Source of the DNA: Hyphomonadaceae bacterium
GTDB taxonomy: Bacteria; Pseudomonadota; Alphaproteobacteria; Caulobacterales; Hyphomonadaceae
NCBI GenBank assembly: GCA_030696545.1
Contig: JAUYSA010000290.1
Coordinates: forward strand, 1 to 12,363
Length of the DNA: 12,363 nucleotides
Reading direction: 5' to 3'
Position 1 is the first letter of the stretch. The number at the start of each line of letters is the position of its first letter. Position numbers and translations under genes: made by a program. Below, piece by piece: positions 7,835-12,363 of this stretch. A model generated the notes under the pieces. That model worked only from the letters and a program-made list of their open reading frames with translations. It had not been told where the DNA came from and made no database searches.

Positions 7835-7842
7835 GTGTCAGC

Positions 7843-7859
7843 TCCTGTGCTGCACAGGA
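7843..7859 (-). promoter_or_regulatory. 17-bp inverted repeat overlapping the reductase ribosome-binding site
   Basis: TCCTGTG and CACAGGA are perfect 7-bp arms with three bases between. On the messenger of the reductase gene the second arm contains most of the Shine-Dalgarno AGGAG (positions 7842-7846 on the plus strand), eight bases before the ATG. It could be a DNA operator for the neighbouring TetR protein, or an RNA hairpin that hides the ribosome-binding site. Confidence 0.5.
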
Positions 7860-7871
7860 ACTGGCGCTCGC

Positions 7872-7897
7872 AGTAACAAAAGTCAATATCTGTTACT
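7872..7897. promoter_or_regulatory. Inverted repeat AGTAACA-N12-TGTTACT, candidate operator between reductase and hydrolase
   Basis: Perfect 7-bp arms have their centres 19 bp apart, about two helical turns, in the AT-rich middle of the divergent region. On the minus strand the spacer holds TTGACT (plus 7881-7886), a good -35 box for the reductase gene, although a matching -10 is poor. Placement over a -35 box suggests repression. The arms recall HxlR- or TetR-type operators, but no HxlR gene is in the window. Confidence 0.5.
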
Positions 7898-7990
7898 TGA
7901 TCTTTTTTGTCTTGCCATCGTGACGTGTCATGTTTCCTGACTATACGAACAGTGTGCAGCGCGAACCGCGCTCCAAACCGGGAAAACACC

Positions 7991-8833
7991 GTGACAGCCT
8001 TCGAGACAGTCAAGACACATCGGGTCAGCGGCGGCGAACTTCGCTACTGTCGGCACGCCAGCGCAGCTACCGGCATGCCGATGACGTTCAGCGTCTTCAC
8101 GCCGGAGGGTCCTGGTCCCTTCCCCGTGATGATCTGGCTGTCCGGCCTCACCTGCACAGAAGACAATTTCACGACAAAGGCCGGCGCATATCCCGCAGCC
8201 GCCCAGCACGGCATGATCATCGTGGCGCCAGACACATCCCCGCGCGGCGACAACGTCGCCAACGATCCCGCCTATGATCTCGGCCAGGGCGCCGGCTTCT
8301 ATGTCGATGCGACGCAAGCTCCATGGGCGCCGCATTTCAGGATGGAAAGCTACATCACCGAAGACCTGATCCCGCTCATCCGCGCCGGCTTCCCCGCGGA
8401 CCCCGTGAAGCTCGGCGTCTCCGGCCATTCGATGGGCGGCCATGGCGCGCTCACGCTGGCGCTGCGCCATCCGGATATCTTCCGTTCCGTCTCCGCCTTT
8501 GCGCCGATCTCATCGCCGGTGAACTGCCCATGGGGCCAGAAAGCCTTCACCGCCTATCTTGGCCCCGACCGAAACACATGGCGCGCACACGACGCCTGCG
8601 AGCTCCTGCGCGAAGGCGCCAGCCACGGCTATTACGACGACATTCTCGTCGACCAGGGCCTCGCCGATCAATTCCTCGTCGATCAACTCAAGCCCGAACT
8701 ACTTGAACAGGCCTGCCGCGACGCCGGCCAGAAACTCACCCTCCGGATGCAGCACGGCTACGACCACTCATACTTTTTCATGGCCAGTTTCATCGCCGAC
8801 CATATCGCCTGGCATGCACGCCGCCTTGCATAG
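7991..8833 (+). CDS. fghA: S-formylglutathione hydrolase
   Basis: This esterase cleaves S-formylglutathione to formate and glutathione, the second step after FrmA. The 280-residue length is typical (about 280). The alpha/beta-hydrolase nucleophile is Ser147 in SGHSMGGHGAL. The likely triad partners are Asp226 in DQGLADQFL and His259 in HGYDHSYFF. The oxyanion-side segment WLSGLTCTEDNF and the cysteine-bearing NCPWGQKAF are family marks. The start is taken as GTG 7991, because VTAFETVKTHRVSGG matches family N-termini and GGGA stands seven bases before it. The open frame continues back to 7907, but that extension looks non-conserved. A possible -10 TATACG lies at 7942-7947. It diverges from the reductase, and frmA lies about 3.2 kb upstream. 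Confidence 0.95.
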   Translation: MTAFETVKTHRVSGGELRYCRHASAATGMPMTFSVFTPEGPGPFPVMIWLSGLTCTEDNFTTKAGAYPAAAQHGMIIVAPDTSPRGDNVANDPAYDLGQGAGFYVDATQAPWAPHFRMESYITEDLIPLIRAGFPADPVKLGVSGHSMGGHGALTLALRHPDIFRSVSAFAPISSPVNCPWGQKAFTAYLGPDRNTWRAHDACELLREGASHGYYDDILVDQGLADQFLVDQLKPELLEQACRDAGQKLTLRMQHGYDHSYFFMASFIADHIAWHARRLA

Positions 8834-8957
8834 CATTCGTAATATTCGCCTATTCAGATAGCGTATATCTATTAGACATGACTGATGAGCCGGTATATTG
8901 CGGCGTCAGGTTGGGATTGAGATTCGGCTAAAGTCCGTACAATCACAAAGGCTGACC
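8834..8957 (+). promoter_or_regulatory. AT-rich leader of the H-NS family gene, probable promoter region
   Basis: This 124-bp gap is markedly more AT-rich than its surroundings, especially 8834-8900. It contains AGATA-N5-TATCT (8856-8870) and TATATT (8894-8899), which could be a -10 box; no convincing -35 is seen. H-NS proteins often bind their own AT-rich promoters, so autoregulation is plausible. No clear terminator for fghA is seen here. Confidence 0.45.
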
Positions 8958-9299
8958 ATGGCGTCGAAACTTCCGAACATCGACAATCTTTCGCTCGCCG
9001 ACCTCACCGAACTCGCCGCACGCGTCCAGAAGGCGATTGCCGCGAAGAAGGATGAAGAGCGCGGCGAAACGCTGAATGCGCTCAAGGCGCTGGCGCAATC
9101 CAAAGGCTACAGCCTCGACGAACTGCTCGGCAAAGCAGGCGGCGCCGGCCGCCGCCAGCGTTCGGACAAGGGCGTGAAGCTCAAGCCGAAATACATCGGC
9201 CCCAACGGCGAAATCTACACAGGCCGCGGCCCCACCCCGAAATGGCTGAAGTCGCTCGAACGCAAGGGCGAGAAGCGCGAGAAATATCTCGCGAAGTAA
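8958..9299 (+). CDS. H-NS family nucleoid-associated protein (HvrA-like)
   Basis: This 113-residue DNA-binding protein probably shapes the nucleoid and silences AT-rich or foreign genes. The N-terminal part (about 8-62) is a charged helical oligomerisation region (SLADLTELAARVQKAIAAKK, then ETLNALKALAQSKGYSLDELL). A basic glycine-rich linker GRRQRSDKG leads to the C-terminal domain. There KYIGPNGEIYTGRGPTPKWL (78-97) matches the H-NS core, and GRGPTP takes the place of the QGRGR-type AT-hook loop that enters the minor groove. The length fits alphaproteobacterial HvrA-type proteins. The frame is open 20 codons upstream, but ATG 8958 with AAAGG before it is preferred. A clear terminator follows. 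Confidence 0.94.
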   Translation: MASKLPNIDNLSLADLTELAARVQKAIAAKKDEERGETLNALKALAQSKGYSLDELLGKAGGAGRRQRSDKGVKLKPKYIGPNGEIYTGRGPTPKWLKSLERKGEKREKYLAK

Positions 9300-9323
9300 T
9301 CCGCCCGCTGGAGGACCGCTAAC

Positions 9324-9348
9324 GGCCCGGAGCAATCCGGGCCATTTG
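9324..9348 (+). terminator. Intrinsic terminator of the H-NS family gene
   Basis: GGCCCGGA and TCCGGGCC form a perfect 8-bp stem closed by a GCAA tetraloop of the stable GNRA type, 24 bases after the stop. A short ATTTG follows. The weak T-run is compensated by the very stable stem. Confidence 0.75.
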
Positions 9349-9416
9349 CCGGCCCCTCCCGCAAACTTCACAAAACCCCATGAAATCGCAGCAAAAAACG
9401 GCGTCACGCGTGAGCC

Positions 9417-9445
9417 TTGCGCTCCTGTTGGGCGACGCGTATATC
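9417..9445 (+). promoter_or_regulatory. Sigma-70-type promoter of the tRNA gene
   Basis: TTGCGC (-35, 9417-9422) and TATATC (-10, 9440-9445) are separated by exactly 17 bp and precede the mature tRNA 5' end by 16 bases. The stretch after the -10 is GC-rich, as in stringently controlled stable-RNA promoters. The rest of the 9344-9416 gap shows nothing clear. Confidence 0.6.
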
Positions 9446-9461
9446 CCTGCGCCTCGACCTT

Positions 9462-9538
9462 GGTGGGATAGCTCAGCCGGTTAGAGCGCAGGACTCATAA
9501 TCCTGAGGTCCCCGGTTCGATTCCGGGTCCCACTACCA
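9462..9538 (+). tRNA. tRNA with anticodon CAU (elongator Met or lysidine-type Ile2)
   Basis: The full 77-base cloverleaf is readable. The acceptor GGTGGGA pairs with TCCCACT, with a G1.U72 wobble. TA and the D stem GCTC/GAGC follow, then the anticodon stem CAGGA/TCCTG around loop CTCATAA (anticodon 9496-9498), variable AGGTC, T stem CCCGG/CCGGG with loop TTCGATT, discriminator A and encoded CCA. It is not initiator tRNA: there is no C1-A72 mismatch and no run of three GC pairs in the anticodon stem. Whether it is elongator Met or the isoleucine tRNA modified by TilS cannot be settled by eye. Confidence 0.97.
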
Positions 9539-9617
9539 CTTCCCCACCACAGCCTCCGGCAAACTCGCGGAAATGTTGCTGTTCCCTCCCACGGGAATAG
9601 CCTTCTGTCGGGGCGCA

Positions 9618-9632
9618 GCCGGGAAAACCGGC
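9618..9632 (+). other. Hairpin in the leader of the exported protein gene
   Basis: GCCGG and CCGGC pair around GAAAA, with further GC pairs possible outside, seven bases before the GGAGG ribosome-binding site (9639-9643). It may be a messenger-stabilising 5' hairpin, or the end of the tRNA transcript without a T-run. Support is weak. Confidence 0.3.
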
Positions 9633-9652
9633 GCTTGTGGAGGATTGCCCCG

Positions 9653-10156
9653 ATGAAAATGCTCGCCCTGATGTCAGCCGTCCTGATCGGCGCCATGGCT
9701 ACGCCCGCGCTCGCCCAGACGCCGACCGCCGCCGCTCCCGCCGCCAAGGTTGCCCCGCCCAAGAATTTCGACACGCTCGGCTGGCTCGCCGGCACGCGCT
9801 ACATCGATCGCGGCAATGGCGTGAAATCCTATGAGACCTGGACCGGACCGGCGGGCGGCTATGTCAGCGGCGCCGTCGCTTCCCCGTCGAATGGCGGCCT
9901 CGCCGAGTTCTTCGTCATCGGCCCGAACGATGAAGGCGTCTATGGCCTGAAAGTCGCCAACACCACGAAGGGCCTCACCAACTGGACCTTCCGCCCGATC
10001 GTTGTCCTCGAGCCCGGCAAGATCAAGTTCGCCGACGGCACGGGAAGCTTCAGCATCGAGCACACGCCCGACGGCGGCATCCACAACATCGCGACCAAGA
10101 TTGTCGACGGCAAGGAATCGCAAACCGGCGAGTGGTTCTGGCTGCCGATGAAATAG
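9653..10156 (+). CDS. Small exported protein of unknown function, possibly DUF6265-like
   Basis: The 167-residue precursor has a clear signal peptide cut after PALA (residue 21), then a Pro/Ala-rich spacer TPTAAAPAAKVAPP. The mature domain opens with FDTLGWLAGTRYIDRGNGVKS and YETWTGPAGGYVSG. It continues as a run of short beta strands with turns (FFVIGPNDEGVYGLKVAN, IVVLEPGKIKFADGTGSFSIEH). The order WLAG, then E-x-W-x-x-P-x-G-G, recalls the DUF6265 group of small lipocalin-like beta-barrel proteins; this is a tentative pattern match. There are no cysteines. An ATG six codons upstream at 9635 is rejected because GGAGG (9639-9643) stands nine bases before 9653, where the signal peptide begins. 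It ends in a strong terminator. Confidence 0.85.
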   Translation: MKMLALMSAVLIGAMATPALAQTPTAAAPAAKVAPPKNFDTLGWLAGTRYIDRGNGVKSYETWTGPAGGYVSGAVASPSNGGLAEFFVIGPNDEGVYGLKVANTTKGLTNWTFRPIVVLEPGKIKFADGTGSFSIEHTPDGGIHNIATKIVDGKESQTGEWFWLPMK

Positions 10157-10175
10157 AACCGCGATCCCGAAACAA

Positions 10176-10202
10176 GAAAAGCGTCGGGCGACCGACGCTT
10201 TT
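10176..10202. terminator. Strong, probably bidirectional intrinsic terminator
   Basis: AAAAGCGTCGG pairs with CCGACGCTTTT around GCGA, with TTTTT at the end of the plus-strand hairpin, 19 bases after the stop of the exported protein. The A-run before the stem gives a T-run on the other strand, so it can also serve the convergent FAD oxidoreductase gene. Confidence 0.92.
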
Positions 10203-10223
10203 CAAGGATTGGGCCCACAGTTG

Positions 10224-10246
10224 GGGGGACGAGCCCGCTCGCCCCC
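10224..10246 (-). terminator. GC-rich hairpin downstream of the FAD oxidoreductase gene
   Basis: GGGGG and CCCCC plus CGAG and CTCG pair around CCCG with a single bulged A, 82 bases after the oxidoreductase stop (minus strand). There is no T-run, so it may be a messenger 3' end or a weak terminator ahead of the strong one at 10176-10202. Confidence 0.35.
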
Positions 10247-10328
10247 TACCTGCCAGAAACCTGGCGCCGCTTTTGTCCCGCAAGTGTAATCGTTTGTCGC
10301 TCAACCAAGGTGATTTGGCGCCCGCGCG

Positions 10329-11453
10329 TCAAACCATCCCCGCCACCATCTCGCCGATCGCCAGCGAAGACGTGAGCCCCGGACTCTCGATCCCGATCAG
10401 GTTCACCAGTCCCTCAACGCCATGCGCCTCCGGCCCATCTATCAGGAAGTCCGCGCTAGGCTGCCCCTTCCCCACGATCTTGGGCCGCACGCCCGAATAA
10501 TCCGCCGACAGCGCCCCATCCTTCAGCCCCGGCCAGTAGCGGCGCACCTCGCGATAGAAATGCTCTGCCCGCGCCGGATCGACCTCATAATCAAATGGCG
10601 GCTTCGACCCCTCCGGCAGCCATTCCGCATCAGGCCCCAGCCGCGTCCGGCCGCCCAGATCGATCGCCAGATGCAAACCCTGCGTCGCCGAATTGTGCAT
10701 CGGATAGATCAGCCGCGCGAACGCCGCCCGCCCTGACGCCACAAAGTACGAGCCCTTCACCCAGCTCATCCGCACGCCGTTGTACCGCGGCCCGCCCTCG
10801 ATCGACCGCGCCACCGGCAAGGCCTGATGCCCCGCCGAATTCACCACCGTCCGCGCCTTGATCCGCGACGGCGCCGCCCCGCCAGTCTCGATCTCGATCC
10901 CACCAGCGACCACAGCCCCCCGCACCACCGGCGTATCAAACACCAGCGACCCGCCCCGATCCTCGAACTCGCCCTGCAACGCGAGAAAATACCCATGGCT
11001 GTCAAACAGCCCCGACACTTCCGTATGAATCGCCACCCGCACCTCGGGGTTCAACGCCGGCTCCAGCCGCCTCGCCTCCGCCCCATCGATCAGCCGCGTC
11101 TCCTCCACGCCATTCGCCAGCGCCTTCTGCAACAGCGCCGGCGTCGCCGCCGCCTCGCCATCGTCCACAGCCACCACCAGCTTCCCGCAACGGTGCGCCT
11201 CCACGCCATGCGCCGCGCAATACTGATAAAGCTTCCGCCGCCCCTCGACGCACAGCCGCGCCTTCAGCGAGCCTGTCGGATAATACAGCCCCGCATGGAT
11301 CACCTCGGAATTGCGCGACGACGTCTCTGTCGCAATCGCGCTCGCCGCCTCCAGCACCAGCACCTCGCGCCCCTTCAGCGCCAGCGCCCGCGCGCACGAA
11401 AGCCCCACCGCCCCGGCGCCAATCACGACTGCATCTGCGTCGAATGTTTCCAT
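10329..11453 (-). CDS. FAD-dependent oxidoreductase, L-2-hydroxyglutarate dehydrogenase/oxidase type
   Basis: This 374-residue DAO-fold flavoprotein begins with a dinucleotide-binding motif VVIGAGAVGLSCARALA (GxGxxG at 12-17). The segment SSRNSEVIHAGLYYPTGSLKA is the mark of the L-2-hydroxyglutarate dehydrogenase (LhgO/LhgD, L2HGDH) branch. The C-terminus VNLIGIESPGLTSSLAIGE is its FAD-contacting end. DYSGVRPKI and FLIDGPEAHGVEGLVNL also fit. The family oxidises L-2-hydroxyglutarate to 2-oxoglutarate, feeding electrons to oxygen or quinone. This copy is shorter than E. coli LhgO, so a related 2-hydroxy acid is possible. ATG 11453 is chosen: upstream TTG or GTG starts add seven residues with no motif. 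It diverges from the hemerythrin gene. Confidence 0.88.
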   Translation of the reverse strand: METFDADAVVIGAGAVGLSCARALALKGREVLVLEAASAIATETSSRNSEVIHAGLYYPTGSLKARLCVEGRRKLYQYCAAHGVEAHRCGKLVVAVDDGEAAATPALLQKALANGVEETRLIDGAEARRLEPALNPEVRVAIHTEVSGLFDSHGYFLALQGEFEDRGGSLVFDTPVVRGAVVAGGIEIETGGAAPSRIKARTVVNSAGHQALPVARSIEGGPRYNGVRMSWVKGSYFVASGRAAFARLIYPMHNSATQGLHLAIDLGGRTRLGPDAEWLPEGSKPPFDYEVDPARAEHFYREVRRYWPGLKDGALSADYSGVRPKIVGKGQPSADFLIDGPEAHGVEGLVNLIGIESPGLTSSLAIGEMVAGMV

Positions 11454-11515
11454 GGCGCCGAGCACTACCCGCAAAACTAACCTTTGTAATCCCGGCCCTG
11501 CGAAGCGCTCGCAGC

Positions 11516-11537
11516 TGATGATTATTTTGCATCATCA
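11516..11537. promoter_or_regulatory. Inverted repeat between the FAD oxidoreductase and hemerythrin genes
   Basis: TGATGAT and ATCATCA are perfect 7-bp arms with an AT-rich 8-base spacer, in the middle of the 173-bp divergent region. It is a candidate regulator site for either gene. No convincing -35/-10 pair and no general-stress GGAAC-N16/17-CGTT promoter was found here. Confidence 0.4.
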
Positions 11538-11626
11538 TGCGTCCAAACGCTCCGCCGGGAGTTCCTGTGCTGCGAACCTTTTGCGCAAGAGCGCATCCGT
11601 GCCCGCTAACATCCAGGAGACCCAAC

Positions 11627-12205
11627 ATGGCAACCGCCAAGAAATCCAACGGTTCGAAATCGAACAACGGCAAGTCCAAGCCCATGGACGCCATTGCCCT
11701 GCTCAAGGCCGACCACCGCAAGGTCGAAGACCTGTTCGAGACCTACGAAAATTCCAAGAGCAAATCCGTCAAGGCCAAGCTGGCCCAGCAGATCTGCATG
11801 GAGCTGACCGTCCACGCCACGATCGAGGAAGAAATCTTCTACCCCGCCGTCAAGGGCCAGGTCGAAGACGACATGCTCGACGAAGCCTATGTCGAACACG
11901 ACGGCGCAAAAATGATGATCGGTGAGCTCCTCGCCGGCACGCCCGAGGACGATTTCTACGACGCGAAGGTCAAGGTCCTCTCCGAGGAGATCAAGCATCA
12001 CGTCAAGGAAGAGGAACAACGCGACGGCATCTTCGCGCAAGCCAAGAAAGCCGGCGTCGACATGCAGGCCCTCGGCGAACGCCTCGCGGCCCGCAAGGCC
12101 GAGCTGACGAAAGAGTACAAGTCCGCCGGCATCCCCACGCCGCAAACGCGCTCGATGCGCGGCGTCGAACTCAAGATCGGCCACCCTGTCGAAGCCGCCG
12201 CCTAG
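11627..12205 (+). CDS. Hemerythrin HHE-domain protein
   Basis: This 192-residue cytoplasmic protein begins with a low-complexity Lys/Ser/Asn tail (1-19), followed by a four-helix hemerythrin-type domain. Likely di-iron ligands are His30 (KADHRKVEDLF), His63 and Glu67 (HATIEEEIFYP), His91 (EHDGAKMM), and His124 or His125 with Glu129 (HHVKEEEQRDGIF). Such stand-alone domains bind oxygen, nitric oxide or iron, or act in oxidative stress; the exact role is unknown. The C-terminal extension (about 140-192) is helical and basic, then ends in a non-helical tail. AGGAG stands seven bases before the ATG; the upstream open frame to 11537 has no homology-like sequence. The next gene begins seven bases after its stop. 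Confidence 0.92.
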   Translation: MATAKKSNGSKSNNGKSKPMDAIALLKADHRKVEDLFETYENSKSKSVKAKLAQQICMELTVHATIEEEIFYPAVKGQVEDDMLDEAYVEHDGAKMMIGELLAGTPEDDFYDAKVKVLSEEIKHHVKEEEQRDGIFAQAKKAGVDMQALGERLAARKAELTKEYKSAGIPTPQTRSMRGVELKIGHPVEAAA

Positions 12206-12212
12206 TTACCGA

Positions 12213-12363
12213 ATGGAGCCGGAGCTCATCATCAACATCGTCGGCGTCGCCGCCGGCGTGTGTTCGATGGTGAGCTTCGTGCCCCAGATCGGAAAGATCC
12301 TGAAAACGAAATCGGCCGAAGGCGTGTCGCTGAAGATGTTCTCAGTAACCGTCACCGCCTTCG
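12213..12363 (+). CDS. SemiSWEET-type (PQ-loop) transporter, N-terminal part
   Basis: Fifty codons are present before the right edge. The protein starts with a hydrophobic helix (IINIVGVAAGVCSMVSFV), then PQ at residues 24-25 and KILKTKSAEGVSLKMF, followed by a second hydrophobic stretch. The order helix, PQ, K-T-K-S-A-E-G-V-S is the SemiSWEET signature; these are roughly 90-residue three-helix proteins that dimerise to move sugars across the inner membrane. The substrate is not readable. There is no clear Shine-Dalgarno, and the start is seven bases after the hemerythrin stop, so translational coupling is likely. Confidence 0.88.
   Translation, partial: MEPELIINIVGVAAGVCSMVSFVPQIGKILKTKSAEGVSLKMFSVTVTAF

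Noticed and set aside
7907..7990. Extended start for S-formylglutathione hydrolase
   Set aside because: The extension overlaps the likely promoter and is not family-like. GTG 7991 has a good ribosome-binding site and gives the usual length.
9462..9538. Possible integration (att) site at the tRNA 3' end
   Set aside because: No integrase gene and no repeated copy of the tRNA 3' end occurs in the window.
11537..11626. Extended start for the hemerythrin protein
   Set aside because: The 30 extra residues include no conserved pattern, and AGGAG precedes ATG 11627.
11454..11626. General-stress (EcfG-type) promoter upstream of the hemerythrin gene
   Set aside because: The only GGAAC (minus strand, near 11560) is followed by CGTT after 11 bases, not 16-17, and points away from the hemerythrin gene.

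Overview
The window is GC-rich chromosomal DNA with dense, short-spaced genes, strong G/C third-position use and several Sec-type signal peptides ending in Ala-X-Ala. Gene content fits an alphaproteobacterium: an HvrA-like H-NS protein, mmsA, a paired palindromic repeat of a type I recall from alphaproteobacterial genomes, and a tRNA with encoded CCA. A Caulobacterales, Hyphomonadaceae or Sphingomonadales relative is possible, but I cannot fix the genus. I see no phage, transposase, integrase, CRISPR array or conjugation gene. This looks like ordinary core or soft-core chromosome, not a mobile island.

Layout. Positions 1-1087 (minus) hold the start of mmsA, preceded by a cysteine-dioxygenase-like cupin. 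A HAD phosphatase (1145-1804, plus) diverges from the cupin. It converges on a secreted protein whose predicted mature N-terminus is histidine, as in histidine-brace copper proteins (1953-2564, minus). Between those two lies an inverted pair of structured palindromic repeats (1806-1932). A coiled-coil exported protein (2698-3447, minus) diverges from the glutathione-dependent formaldehyde dehydrogenase gene frmA (3662-4771, plus), with a perfect palindrome in the shared upstream region. Two uncharacterised plus-strand genes follow (4836-5606 and 5730-6173). Then come a TetR regulator (6212-6796) and an aldo/keto reductase (6845-7834), both minus. S-formylglutathione hydrolase (7991-8833, plus) diverges from the reductase across a region with two strong inverted repeats. 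Next are an H-NS family gene with an AT-rich leader and a clear terminator, a tRNA with anticodon CAU and its own promoter, and a small exported protein (9653-10156) that ends in a strong terminator. An FAD oxidoreductase of the L-2-hydroxyglutarate dehydrogenase type (10329-11453, minus) diverges from a hemerythrin-domain protein (11627-12205, plus). The start of a SemiSWEET-type sugar transporter (12213 to the edge) follows seven bases after the hemerythrin stop.

How the genes work together. The clearest pathway is glutathione-dependent formaldehyde detoxification. FrmA oxidises S-hydroxymethylglutathione to S-formylglutathione, and the hydrolase releases formate and glutathione. Here the two genes lie on the same strand about 3.2 kb apart rather than side by side. 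The aldo/keto reductase with its downstream TetR gene may form a stress-responsive unit sharing control DNA with the hydrolase. mmsA points to valine, beta-alanine or inositol catabolism. The rest are mainly single housekeeping or envelope genes. I found no convincing multi-gene undescribed system. The most notable items are the histidine-brace protein, the compensated repeat pair, and the control DNA around the reductase and formaldehyde genes.
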